Of a DNA stretch of 64,000 nt, positions 44,350-53,175 are shown piece by piece. The notes beneath the pieces are model-generated. The model made no database searches and had not been told where the DNA came from. It saw only the letters and a list, made by a program, of their open reading frames with translations. Source of the DNA: JAGVSZ01 sp035456405 (GTDB lineage Bacteria > Pseudomonadota > Gammaproteobacteria > Burkholderiales > SG8-39); NCBI GenBank assembly GCA_035456405.1, contig DATIDG010000020.1:5915-69914 (forward strand). Direction: 5' to 3'. The translations under genes were made by a program, and so were the position numbers. Position 1 is the stretch's first letter, and each line of letters opens with the position of its first letter.

Positions 44350-44444
44350 GGGCGGAGGCCGGACTGGGGCACGCCGCTCGGCGCGCCCGGGTCTCGATCC
44401 GCGCCGCGCGGGTGCGCAAGGCCAGCGAATCGAAACAGCCGGAA

Positions 44445-44474
44445 ATTGTAGCACGGCAGGTAGAACCGGCTCAA
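44445..44474 (-). promoter_or_regulatory. rpsB promoter
   Basis: On the minus strand TTGAGC (44469-44474) and TACAAT (44445-44450) are 18 bases apart, within the only intergenic gap over 300 bp (44279-44598). The predicted start gives a leader of about 160 bases. Confidence 0.55.
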
Positions 44475-44542
44475 GATTCCCCTTGTCAAACAGCGGATTA
44501 CTCTGCGCCAGCGCGGAACGCAACGGCACGTTGACGGCCGGT

Positions 44543-44571
44543 TTGCTTCACCCGGATCGATCCACTATTCT
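44543..44571 (+). promoter_or_regulatory. map-glnD promoter
   Basis: TTGCTT (44543-44548) and TATTCT (44566-44571) are 17 bases apart and the map ATG follows 27 bases later. It lies in the divergent region shared with rpsB. Confidence 0.4.
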
Positions 44572-44598
44572 TCCCGCTTTTTTCGGCGCACCACGCGC

Positions 44599-45405
44599 AT
44601 GGCCGTCGTCCTGAAAACCGCCGATGAAATCGAGAAGATGCGGGTCGCTGGCCGGCTCGCATCGGAAGTGCTCGACTACATCGCGCCGCACGTGAAGGCC
44701 GGCATCACGACCGCCGGGCTCGACCGGCTCTGCCACGAGTACATGGTCGCCGTCCAGGGCACCGTGCCCGCGCCGCTCAACTACGCGCCGCCGGGCTATC
44801 CGCCGTTTCCGAAGTCGATCTGCACGTCGGTGAACCATCAGGTGTGCCACGGCGTGCCGGGCGACAAGGTGCTCAAGAACGGCGACATCCTGAACGTCGA
44901 CATCACCGTCATCAAGGACGGCTATCACGGCGACACCAGCCGGATGTTCCACGTGGGCGAGCCGTCGATCCAGGCGCGGCGCCTCTGCGACGTCACGTGC
45001 GAATGCATGTGGCTCGGCATCCTCGCCGTGCGCCCCGGAGCCTATCTCGGCGACATCGGTGCGGCGATCCAGCGCCACGCCGAAAGCCACGGCTACAGCG
45101 TCGTGCGCGAGTTCTGCGGCCATGGCATCGGCCGCAAGTTCCACGAGGAGCCCCAAGTTCTTCACTACGGCCGTCCCGGCACCGGTCTGAAGCTGGAGCC
45201 CGGCATGATCTTCACGGTCGAACCCATGATCAACGCCGGGCGCCCGGCTATCCGCGAGTTGGCCGACGGGTGGACGATCGTCACCAAGGACCACAGCCTT
45301 TCGGCGCAATGGGAGCACACCGTGCTCGTCACCGAGTCGGGCCATGAGGTGCTGACGCTCTCGGCGGGCGCGCCGCCGATGCCTCAGTCGCTGCTCGCGG
45401 CCTGA
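44599..45405 (+). CDS. map: methionine aminopeptidase type I
   Basis: The 268-residue enzyme removes N-terminal Met. The metal ligands D101 (DITV) and D112 (GDTSRMF) and the GHGIGRKFHEEPQVLHYG segment are intact. It is divergent from rpsB and 11 bp before glnD, the usual order in beta- and gammaproteobacteria. Confidence 0.97.
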   Translation: MAVVLKTADEIEKMRVAGRLASEVLDYIAPHVKAGITTAGLDRLCHEYMVAVQGTVPAPLNYAPPGYPPFPKSICTSVNHQVCHGVPGDKVLKNGDILNVDITVIKDGYHGDTSRMFHVGEPSIQARRLCDVTCECMWLGILAVRPGAYLGDIGAAIQRHAESHGYSVVREFCGHGIGRKFHEEPQVLHYGRPGTGLKLEPGMIFTVEPMINAGRPAIRELADGWTIVTKDHSLSAQWEHTVLVTESGHEVLTLSAGAPPMPQSLLAA

Positions 45406-45416
45406 CGGGGCACCCG

Positions 45417-47999
45417 ATGGGCTCGATGCCGGCTCGCCGACTGGAGGCGCACAGCGGCGTCGCCTTCTGCCGGCAGCGCCTCGCGCAGGAGCGCGCCCGG
45501 CTGCGGGCCGAGTATGACAGCGGGCGCGACGCGGCGCGGTATCTGCGTGGCCACCGACGCGCGGTCGACGCGACGCTTCGTGACCTGTGGCACGGCGCCG
45601 GAGTTCCAAAGGCTCTCGCGCTGGTGGCAGTCGGGGGGTATGGCCGCGGCGAGCTCTATCCGCACTCCGACGTCGATGTCCTAATACTCCTCCCCGGCGC
45701 GCTCGCGGCGCCCGACGCGCAGGCGGTGGAACGCTTCGTCGGGCAGATGTGGGACGTCGGGCTGGAACTCGGCCACAGCGTGCGCACCGTCGACCAGTGC
45801 GTCGATGAAGCCGCCAAGGACATCACCGTGCAGACCGCGATGCTCGAGGCGCGCCAGCTCGGCGGCAGCCGCGCGCTGTTCCGCGCCTTCCGGGACGTGC
45901 TGCACGCCGGGTTCGATCCGCAGGCGTTCTTCAAGGCGAAGCGGCTGGAGCAGGAGCAGCGGCACGAGAAGTTCCAGGACAGTCCCTATAGCCTGGAGCC
46001 GAACCTAAAGGAAGCGCCCGGCGGCCTGCGCGACCTGCAGGTGATCCTGTGGGTCAGTCGGGCAAGCGGCCTCGGTGCCGACTGGCGGGCGCTCGCGGCA
46101 AGGGGCCTCGTCACCCGCCAGGAGGCGTCCCAGCTGCGGCGCCACGCCGAATTCCTCGCCGAGATCCGGATCCGGCTCCACTTCCTGACGGGGCGCCGCG
46201 AGGACCGGATACTCTTCGATTACCAGAACGCGCTCGCCGAGGACTTCCAGGCGGTCGCCACCGCAGCGCGCCGCCCGAGCGAGACGTTCATGCAGCGCTA
46301 CTTCCGTACGGCGAAAGCGGTCACGCAACTGAACACCATCCTGTTGCAGAACCTCGGCGCCGCGATCTTTCCGGCCTTTGCCGCGGCGCCGGAGCCGCTC
46401 AACGAGCGCTTCCAGGCGGTGCGCGAGCTGCTCGACGCGCGCGATCCGCAGCTCTTCGAGCGTGAGCCGCGCGCGATCCTGGAAGGATTCATGCTGCTGC
46501 AGCAGCACTCCGAGCTAAAGGGGATGACCGCGCCGACTCTGCGCGCGCTGTGGCGCGCGCGCATGCGGATCGACAGCCGCTTCCGGCGCGATCCCGCCAA
46601 CCGCTCGCTGTTCCTCGAGATCCTCCAGCAGCCGCGCGGGATCGTGCACGAGCTGCGGCGCATGAACCAGTACTCGATCCTCGGGCGCTACCTGCCTGCC
46701 TGGGGCCGCATCGTCGGCCAGATGCAGCACGATCTCTTCCACGTCTACACCGTGGACCAGCACATCCTGCAGGTCATCCGCAACGTGCGTCGCTTCACGA
46801 TGGTCGAGTTCGCGCACGAGTACCCCTTGTGCAGCCGCCTGATCGCCAACTTCGAGCGTCACTGGCTCTTGTACGTCGCTGCGATGTTTCACGACATCGC
46901 GAAGGGCCGCAGCGGCGACCACTCGCACCTCGGCATGCTCGATGCGCGCCGCTTCTGCCGCGTGCACGGGTTGCAGCGGGAGGACCGCCAGCTGGTCGAG
47001 TTCCTCGTCGAGCATCACCTCACCATGTCGGCGGTGGCCCAGAAGAAGGATCTCTCGGACCCCGAAGTGATCCGCGACTTCGCAGGGATCATGCAGACCG
47101 AGCGCAATCTGACCGCCCTGTACCTCCTCACCGTCGCCGACATCCGCGGCACCAGCCCAAAGGTCTGGAACGCATGGAAAGGCAAGCTCCTCGAGGATCT
47201 CTTCCGGCTGACCCGGCGGGTGCTGCGCGGCGATGTCGTCGGCTATGACCGGGACGTGCAGGCCAAGCAGGCGGAGGCCCTGCGTCTCCTGCGCCTGTAT
47301 GCGCTGTCGGACCGCGTCGGCGAGCGGCTGTGGAGCGAGCTGGACGTCGCGTACTTCCTGCGCCACGACCCGCAGGAGATCGCCTGGCAGACCCGCAACC
47401 TCCATTTCCGAGTGGACGCCGATCAGCCGGTGGTGAAGGCGCGCCTGTCGCCGATCGGCGAGGGGCTGCAGGTGATGATCTACACGAAGGACCAGCCCGA
47501 GCTGTTCGCGCGCATCTGCGGCTACTTCGAGTCGATCGGATTCTCGATCGCCGACGCCAAGATCCACACGACGCGGCACGGCTATGCGCTCGACACGTTC
47601 CTGGTGCTCGGCACCGGCCCGTCGCCGCACTATCGCGAGATGATTAGCCTCATCGAGCACGACCTCGCCGAGCGCCTCGTCCGGGAGGCGCCGCTCGGAC
47701 CGCCGACGCGCGGGCGCGTCTCGCGGCAGCTCAAGCACTTTCCGATCACGCCTGAGGTGCACGTCCGCCCCGACGAGAGGGGCTCCTACTACTCGCTCTC
47801 GATCACCGCTGGAGACCGCCCCGGCCTGCTGTACGCGATCGCGCGCGTCTTCAGCAAGTACCGCCTCGACCTGCACACCGCGAAGATCGTGACGCTCGGC
47901 GAGCGCGCCGAGGACGTGTTCGTGGTGAGCGGCGAGGCGCTCGGCAACTCTCGCACGATGCTGCAGCTCGAGCAGGAGCTGCTCGAAGCGCTGCAGTAG
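45417..47999 (+). CDS. glnD: PII uridylyltransferase/uridylyl-removing enzyme GlnD
   Basis: The 860-residue sensor of glutamine modifies the PII proteins GlnB/GlnK. In order it has the nucleotidyltransferase domain (VGGYGRGELYPHSDVDVLIL, about residues 70-95), the linker, an HD domain for removal (HVYTVDQHI and AAMFHDIAKGRSGDHSHLG) and two C-terminal ACT domains that bind glutamine. All are full length. ATG 45417 is the first start; a nearby ATG at 45426 is possible. Confidence 0.96.
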   Translation: MGSMPARRLEAHSGVAFCRQRLAQERARLRAEYDSGRDAARYLRGHRRAVDATLRDLWHGAGVPKALALVAVGGYGRGELYPHSDVDVLILLPGALAAPDAQAVERFVGQMWDVGLELGHSVRTVDQCVDEAAKDITVQTAMLEARQLGGSRALFRAFRDVLHAGFDPQAFFKAKRLEQEQRHEKFQDSPYSLEPNLKEAPGGLRDLQVILWVSRASGLGADWRALAARGLVTRQEASQLRRHAEFLAEIRIRLHFLTGRREDRILFDYQNALAEDFQAVATAARRPSETFMQRYFRTAKAVTQLNTILLQNLGAAIFPAFAAAPEPLNERFQAVRELLDARDPQLFEREPRAILEGFMLLQQHSELKGMTAPTLRALWRARMRIDSRFRRDPANRSLFLEILQQPRGIVHELRRMNQYSILGRYLPAWGRIVGQMQHDLFHVYTVDQHILQVIRNVRRFTMVEFAHEYPLCSRLIANFERHWLLYVAAMFHDIAKGRSGDHSHLGMLDARRFCRVHGLQREDRQLVEFLVEHHLTMSAVAQKKDLSDPEVIRDFAGIMQTERNLTALYLLTVADIRGTSPKVWNAWKGKLLEDLFRLTRRVLRGDVVGYDRDVQAKQAEALRLLRLYALSDRVGERLWSELDVAYFLRHDPQEIAWQTRNLHFRVDADQPVVKARLSPIGEGLQVMIYTKDQPELFARICGYFESIGFSIADAKIHTTRHGYALDTFLVLGTGPSPHYREMISLIEHDLAERLVREAPLGPPTRGRVSRQLKHFPITPEVHVRPDERGSYYSLSITAGDRPGLLYAIARVFSKYRLDLHTAKIVTLGERAEDVFVVSGEALGNSRTMLQLEQELLEALQ

Positions 48000-48005
48000 C
48001 GCGAA

Positions 48006-48536
48006 TCAGTCCTCGCCGAGATCCTGGCCGGGAAACAGGGCGTCGATAAAGCCGAACTTCGTGAGGTCGCGGATCCGCGTCGGATAGAGGATGCCGTCGA
48101 GGTGGTCGACCTCGTGCTGCACGACGCGGGCGTGGAAGTCGGCCACGGTCCGGTCGATCGGCCGTCCTTGCTCGTCGGACCCGCGGTAGCGTAGCTGCCG
48201 GTAGCGCGGCACCAGCCCGCGCATCCCGGGGACCGAGAGGCAGCCTTCCCAGCCTTCCACCAGCTCGCCGCCGATCGGTTCGAGGACCGGATTGATCAAG
48301 ACCGTGTCGGGCACCTCTTCGGCGTCGGGATAGCGCGGGTTCGCGTGCACGCCGAAGATGACGACCCGCAACCCGACCCCGATCTGGGGCGCCGCGAGCC
48401 CTGCCCCGTTCCGGTGCGCCATCGTGTCGCGCATGTCCGCGACCAGCGCGTGCAGTTCGGGCGTATCGAACTCGCTCACCGGCCGCGCGCGCTCGAGCAG
48501 CCTCGGATCGCCCATGCGCAGGATGTCGCGAATCAT
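48006..48536 (-). CDS. def: peptide deformylase
   Basis: The 176-residue metalloenzyme has the three motifs GAGLAAPQIG, EGCLSVPG (C99) and QHEVDHLDG (H141, E142, H145). It shares ATGA with the upstream phosphorylase. The pairing with a nucleoside phosphorylase rather than fmt suggests that this is a second deformylase; fmt is not in the window. Confidence 0.94.
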   Translation of the reverse strand: MIRDILRMGDPRLLERARPVSEFDTPELHALVADMRDTMAHRNGAGLAAPQIGVGLRVVIFGVHANPRYPDAEEVPDTVLINPVLEPIGGELVEGWEGCLSVPGMRGLVPRYRQLRYRGSDEQGRPIDRTVADFHARVVQHEVDHLDGILYPTRIRDLTKFGFIDALFPGQDLGED

Positions 48537-49273
48537 TCGAGCGTGACCAGCTCTTCGATGATGCGCCGCGCCCGCGCGATGGTCTGGTGCAGCATCTGCT
48601 CGATGCCTTCCAGCCGGATTCCGGTCGCGCTTTCGCCGCGACCGGCGGCGTGGTTGACGACGACCGCGATCGTGGCGTAGGCGAGGTCGATTTCGCGCGC
48701 GAGCGCCGCCTCGGGCATCCCCGTCATGCCCACCACTTCGGCGCCGTCGCGCTCGAGCCGGTCGATCTCGGCAGACGTCTCGAGGCGCGGCCCCTGCGTG
48801 GCGGCGTAGACGGCCCCCTCCAGCACGTTCTCGCCGCAGGCGCGCGCGGCCGCCAGGATCTTCTGCCGCACCGGCTCGGCGTACGGCCGCGTGAAGTCGA
48901 CGTGCGTCACCGGCACGTCGCCGCCTTCGAAGAAGGTCGAGCGGCGCCCCCAAGTGTAGTCGATGATCTGGTGCGGAACCACCAGCATGCCGGGGCCGAG
49001 GGCAGCGCGGATCCCGCCGACGGACGCGACCGACACAATCTCCGTCGCACCGCCTTCGCGCAACGCCCAGACGTTCGCGCGGTAGTTGACCTCGTGCGGC
49101 GGAATCGTGTGCCCGTATCCGTGGCGCGCGAGGAAGAGCACTTCCCGGTCCCTGAGCCGACCGAAGGTGAGCGCGCCGGACGGCTCGCCGTAAGGCGTCC
49201 GGACCGCCTTGCGATGGGTCACGTCCAGGCTCGCGAGCTGTGTCAGCCCGCTCCCGCCTATGATGGCCAGCAT
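48533..49273 (-). CDS. S-methyl-5'-thioinosine phosphorylase (MTAP family)
   Basis: The 246-residue PNP/MTAP-type phosphorylase has the phosphate loop IGGSGL, ARHGYGHTIPPHEVNYRAN and the purine-site segment VVVNHAAGRG. The purine pocket of methylthioadenosine phosphorylases carries a D-x-D here; this protein has N207-x-A209, the pattern of the 6-oxopurine-specific methylthioinosine phosphorylase of Pseudomonas aeruginosa. It would give methylthioribose-1-phosphate, the substrate of MtnA at 16483. The alternative is a plain MTA phosphorylase. Its start shares a base with the hpt stop. Confidence 0.78.
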   Translation of the reverse strand: MLAIIGGSGLTQLASLDVTHRKAVRTPYGEPSGALTFGRLRDREVLFLARHGYGHTIPPHEVNYRANVWALREGGATEIVSVASVGGIRAALGPGMLVVPHQIIDYTWGRRSTFFEGGDVPVTHVDFTRPYAEPVRQKILAAARACGENVLEGAVYAATQGPRLETSAEIDRLERDGAEVVGMTGMPEAALAREIDLAYATIAVVVNHAAGRGESATGIRLEGIEQMLHQTIARARRIIEELVTLE

Positions 49274-49818
49274 TATTCTTTCAGCGCATAAATGGCCGGC
49301 AGGTTGCGCCACGACCCATACGCGTCGAGGCCGCAGCCGAACACGAAGCGATCGGGAATGCGCAGGCCGACGAAGTCGGGTTCGATCGGCTTCGGGCGAC
49401 CGGTGAGCTTGTCGGTGAGGACCGCTACGTGGCACGACGTAGCGCCGCGCCCCAGCACCTTTGCCTTGATGGCCGCGAGCGTGTCGCCGGCGTCGAGGAT
49501 GTCGTCCACGACCAGCACCGCACGGCCTTTCACCATGTCGCCCGGCTCCACCTTCCAGCGGACACTGCGGCCGTCGATCTCGGCGCCGTAGCGAGACGCG
49601 TGGACGTAGTCGAGGTGGAGCGGGAACCGCAGAAGCGGGAGCAGCTTGCCGCAAAAGAACAGTGCGCCGTTCATGACGCAAAGCACGAGGGGGTACGCAT
49701 CACAGAAGCGTGCCGTGATCTCCGCGGCCAGGCGCTCGATCGCGCGGTCGACCTCTTCCGCCGGGCAGACGAGCTCGGCCTCGTCGAGCATCTTCCACGC
49801 CTGCTCCGCTGTGAGCAT
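49273..49818 (-). CDS. hpt: hypoxanthine-guanine phosphoribosyltransferase
   Basis: The 181-residue enzyme converts hypoxanthine or guanine to the nucleotide with PRPP. The PRPP loop VLVVDDILDAGDTLAAI is complete. The start ATG 49818 gives MLTAEQAWKML. Coupling to the phosphorylase makes sense because methylthioinosine phosphorolysis releases hypoxanthine, which Hpt would recycle. Confidence 0.9.
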   Translation of the reverse strand: MLTAEQAWKMLDEAELVCPAEEVDRAIERLAAEITARFCDAYPLVLCVMNGALFFCGKLLPLLRFPLHLDYVHASRYGAEIDGRSVRWKVEPGDMVKGRAVLVVDDILDAGDTLAAIKAKVLGRGATSCHVAVLTDKLTGRPKPIEPDFVGLRIPDRFVFGCGLDAYGSWRNLPAIYALKE

Positions 49819-49832
49819 CCGGCAGCGCCGGC

Positions 49833-50201
49833 TCAGTACGTGAAGGTGACGACGTCGTCGTCCATCGCCTGGGAGATCACGTAGGCGCCGCCGACCGTCT
49901 CCTCGATCTCGGGGATCAGCTCCTTGCCCCACAGGTCGAGCGTCGGCGTGCACACCTTGAACTTCACGCCGGCCTCGTGCGCGTCCTTGATGAAGTCGTA
50001 GACGTTCTTCGGCGAGTCCTCCTTGATCTTCAGCTTCTCGGCGACGCCCTTGATCGCCAGCTCGCCCGCGCGGCCGGTCATGATGACCTCGACCTCGTAT
50101 TCCATCGCCGCCGCCACGGTCGCCTGAAAAAACGGCGCGCCGAGCTCCGAGCCGTTCCGCGGATCGGTGTTCACCATCACGATCATCAGCTTGTCGGCCA
50201 T
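49833..50201 (-). CDS. DsrE-family protein
   Basis: The 122-residue alpha/beta protein (KLMIVMVNTDPRNGSE at the start, AAMEYEVEVIMTGRAGELAI in the middle) belongs to the DsrE/DsrF-like superfamily. The single cysteine in KVCTPTLDLWG near residue 84 could be the sulfur-carrying residue of active members, but no other Dsr or Tus partner is present. It lies 14 bp upstream of hpt. A small peroxiredoxin-like role is also proposed for this group. Function unproven. Confidence 0.75.
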   Translation of the reverse strand: MADKLMIVMVNTDPRNGSELGAPFFQATVAAAMEYEVEVIMTGRAGELAIKGVAEKLKIKEDSPKNVYDFIKDAHEAGVKFKVCTPTLDLWGKELIPEIEETVGGAYVISQAMDDDVVTFTY

Positions 50202-50216
50202 ATCCCCTCCGGAATA

Positions 50217-50230
50217 TTAGCGATTGCTAA
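50217..50230. promoter_or_regulatory. palindromic operator-like site before the DsrE gene
   Basis: Perfect 5-bp arms TTAGC/GCTAA are separated by GATT. The site lies between the -10 box and the ribosome site of the DsrE gene, so a bound protein would block transcription. The regulator is unknown. Confidence 0.45.
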
Positions 50231-50238
50231 CGCTTTCG

Positions 50239-50244
50239 AGTATA
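50239..50244 (-). promoter_or_regulatory. -10 box of the DsrE-hpt-phosphorylase-def operon
   Basis: TATACT on the minus strand lies 37 bases before the DsrE start codon in the 72 bp gap after galU. No strong -35 box is present. Confidence 0.4.
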
Positions 50245-50273
50245 GCCGAAGCCCGCACCGGCAAGGCACGCAA

Positions 50274-51143
50274 TCACCGGCCGCCACCCGCCAGCCACGC
50301 AGTGAACGCCCCGCCGACCTCCGGATGCTTCCGGCCGAGCGCGACCGTCGCCTGCAGATATCCGAGCTTCGACCCGCAGTCGTACCGCGTGCCCTGGAAC
50401 CGGTACGCGAGGATGCGCTCCTCGCGGAGCAGCGACGCGATCCCGTCCGTGAGCTGGATCTCGCCGCCGGCGCCGGGGCGCGCACGCTCGAGGTGGTGAA
50501 AGATGCGCGGCGTGAGCACGTAGCGCCCGATCACGGCGAGGGTCGACGGGGCCGCCTCCGGCAGCGGCTTCTCGACGATCGCTTCGACCGACTCGAGCCG
50601 GTCGTCGACCCGTGTCGCGCGCACGATCCCGTAGCTCGCGGTCTGGCTCCTGGGCACCTCCTGGACGCCGAGCACCGACCGCCCCTCGCGCGCGAAGACG
50701 TCCACCATCTGCTTCACGACCGGCGGGTCGCCGTCGATCAGGTCATCGGCGAGAATCACCGCGAACGGCTCGTCGTTGATCACCGGCCTGGCGCAGAGCA
50801 CCGCGTGGCCCAGGCCGAGCTGCTCCGGCTGGCGGATGTAGATGCAGCTCACGTCCGGCGGCAGGATCCCCTGCACCAGCTCGAGCAGATCCTTCTTGCC
50901 GCGGCTCGCGAGCTCGCTCTCGATCTCGTAGGCCTTGTCGAAATGATCTTCGATCGCGCGTTTGTTCCGGCCGGTGATGAAGATCATCTCGGTGAGGCCG
51001 GCCGCGACCGCCTCCTCCACCGCGTACTGGATGAGCGGCTTGTCGACGATCGGCATCATCTCCTTCGGACTCGCCTTGGTCGCCGGGAGAAACCGGCTGC
51101 CGAACCCCGCCACCGGGAACACCGCTTTGGTCATCGCGCGCAT
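50274..51143 (-). CDS. galU: UTP-glucose-1-phosphate uridylyltransferase
   Basis: The 289-residue enzyme makes UDP-glucose. It has KAVFPVAGFGSRFLPATKASPKEM, DKPLIQYAVEEAV and the NDEPFAVILADDLI segment. ATG 51143 follows a GAGGTGG ribosome site; ATG 51134 is the alternative. It is 12 bp downstream of ligA. Confidence 0.96.
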   Translation of the reverse strand: MRAMTKAVFPVAGFGSRFLPATKASPKEMMPIVDKPLIQYAVEEAVAAGLTEMIFITGRNKRAIEDHFDKAYEIESELASRGKKDLLELVQGILPPDVSCIYIRQPEQLGLGHAVLCARPVINDEPFAVILADDLIDGDPPVVKQMVDVFAREGRSVLGVQEVPRSQTASYGIVRATRVDDRLESVEAIVEKPLPEAAPSTLAVIGRYVLTPRIFHHLERARPGAGGEIQLTDGIASLLREERILAYRFQGTRYDCGSKLGYLQATVALGRKHPEVGGAFTAWLAGGGR

Positions 51144-51155
51144 GCTGCGTCCACC

Positions 51156-53174
51156 TCAACCTTTCACGAGCTTCTTCAATCCGCCCTCGTCGAGCAGCGT
51201 GATGCCGAGCGCCTCGGCCTTCGCCAGCTTGCTGCCTGCATCCGCCCCGACGACCACGTAGTCGGTCCTCTTCGACACGGAGCCGGTCACCCTGCCGCCA
51301 TGCGACTCGATCAGCGCCGCGGCGTCCTCACGCGTCATGCCCGGGAGCGTTCCGGTGAGGACGAAGGTCTTGCCGGCGAGCCGCCCGGCCGACGGGGCGC
51401 GACGGGGCGTTCCCTCCTCCCAGTGGACGCCGCGCCGCCGCAGCGCGGCGATCACGTCGCGATTGTGCCGCTCCGCGAAGAACCGCGCGATCGACATCGC
51501 GACGATCGGCCCCACGTCCGGCACTTCCTGCAGCGCGTCCTCGTCCGCCTTCAGCAACGGATCGAGGGCGCCGAAGTGCGCGGCGAGGTCCCGCGCCGTC
51601 GCCTCGCCGACGTTACGAATGCCGAGCGCGTAGATGAAGCGGGCAAGCGTCGTGCGCTTGGACCGTTCGAGCGCCGCAACCACATTCTGCGCCGACTTCT
51701 CTCCCATGCGCTCCAGCCCCGCCAGCCGCTCCACATCGAGCGCGTAAAGGTCCGCCGGGGTCTTGACCATTTCCGCGTCGACGAGCTGGTCCACGAGCTT
51801 CTCGCCCAGCCCCTCGATGTCCAGCGCACGCCGCGACGCGAAGTGCAGCAGCGCCTGCTTGCGCTGCGCCGGGCAGAACAGACCGCCGGTGCAGCGTGCG
51901 ATCGCCTCGTCCGGGAGCCGGACAACGTCCGAGCCGCATACGGGACATCTGGGGGGAACATGAAACAGCGGCGCGTGGGCCTTACGCGTGCCGGGCACCG
52001 CACGCACCACCTCGGGGATCACGTCGCCCGCGCGGCGCACAACCACGGTATCGCCGACGCGGATGTCCTTGCGGTGCAGCTCATCTTCGTTGTGCAACGT
52101 GGCGTTGGTCACCGTCACCCCGCCGACGAATACCGGCTTCAGCCGCGCGACCGGCGTGATTGCCCCGGTGCGGCCGACCTGCACCTCGATCGCGAGGAGC
52201 TCGGTCGCGGCCTCCTCGGCTGGAAATTTGTGGGCGACGGCGAACCGGGGCGCGCGCGCGACGAACCCGAGACGCTCCTGATCGGCGAGTCGGTTCACCT
52301 TGTACACGACGCCGTCAATGTCGTACGGCAGCTTCGTGCGCTTGGCCTCGAGGTCCCGGTAATAGCCGAGCACCCCTGCAGCACCCCGGGCGGTGCGGCG
52401 CTCCGCACAAACGGGGAGGCCGAGGTTACCCAGGATGTCCAGCAGACCGGCTTGGGTCCCAGGGACGTGCAGCCCCTCGGTCTCGCCGATTCCATATGCG
52501 AAGAACCGCAGTGGCCGGCTCGCCGTGACCCTCGAGTCGAGCTGGCGCAGGCTTCCGGCCGCTGCGTTGCGTGGGTTGGCGAACTCCTTCGCGCCAGCGT
52601 CGCGCTGCCGGGCGTTGAGCCGCTCGAAGTCGCGGCGATAGATGACGACCTCCCCGCGCACCTCGAGCAGTCGGGGTGGGTGGTCCGAGCGCAGCCGGAG
52701 GGGAATGCTTTTCACGGTGCGGAGGTTGGGCGAGACATCCTCGCCCTCGTAGCCGTCGCCCCGCGTCGCGCCCTGCGCGAAGACGCCCCGCTCGTACGCC
52801 AGGCTGATCGCGAGGCCGTCGAACTTCGGCTCGCACGCATACTCGACCACCGCGGCGTCGAGCCCCTCGCGCACGCGCCGGTCGAACGCCTCGATCTCCT
52901 CGTCTTCGAACGCGTTGTTGAGCGAAAGCATCGGCACGCGATGGCGCACCGTGCCGAACACCTCGAGCGGTGCCGCGCCTACGCGCCGCGTCGGCGAGTC
53001 GGGGGTGGCGAGCTCAGGATCCTGCGCTTCGAGGTCCTGCAGCTCACGGAACAGCCTGTCGTACTCGGCGTCGCTGATCGTGGGCGCGTCGAGCACGTAG
53101 TACCGATGGTTGGCCTCCTCGATCGCCGCACGCAGCTCCCGGACGCGTGCCGCGGCCCCACGGGCGCTTCTCAT
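51156..53174 (-). CDS. ligA: NAD-dependent DNA ligase
   Basis: The 672-residue ligase carries the adenylated lysine K117 in EPKFDG, the OB fold, a four-cysteine zinc finger (RCPVCGSDVVR and CTGGLFCPAQR), helix-hairpin-helix repeats and a C-terminal BRCT domain (LAGKTFVLTGTLPGMTREDA). It ends the smc-zipA-ligA run with a start one base from the zipA stop. Confidence 0.97.
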   Translation of the reverse strand: MRSARGAAARVRELRAAIEEANHRYYVLDAPTISDAEYDRLFRELQDLEAQDPELATPDSPTRRVGAAPLEVFGTVRHRVPMLSLNNAFEDEEIEAFDRRVREGLDAAVVEYACEPKFDGLAISLAYERGVFAQGATRGDGYEGEDVSPNLRTVKSIPLRLRSDHPPRLLEVRGEVVIYRRDFERLNARQRDAGAKEFANPRNAAAGSLRQLDSRVTASRPLRFFAYGIGETEGLHVPGTQAGLLDILGNLGLPVCAERRTARGAAGVLGYYRDLEAKRTKLPYDIDGVVYKVNRLADQERLGFVARAPRFAVAHKFPAEEAATELLAIEVQVGRTGAITPVARLKPVFVGGVTVTNATLHNEDELHRKDIRVGDTVVVRRAGDVIPEVVRAVPGTRKAHAPLFHVPPRCPVCGSDVVRLPDEAIARCTGGLFCPAQRKQALLHFASRRALDIEGLGEKLVDQLVDAEMVKTPADLYALDVERLAGLERMGEKSAQNVVAALERSKRTTLARFIYALGIRNVGEATARDLAAHFGALDPLLKADEDALQEVPDVGPIVAMSIARFFAERHNRDVIAALRRRGVHWEEGTPRRAPSAGRLAGKTFVLTGTLPGMTREDAAALIESHGGRVTGSVSKRTDYVVVGADAGSKLAKAEALGITLLDEGGLKKLVKG

Positions 53175-53175
53175 C

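Noticed and set aside
44279..44598. Small genes in the rpsB/map divergent region
   Set aside because: Short open frames there have no ribosome site or coding character; the region is explained by two promoters and the rpsB leader.
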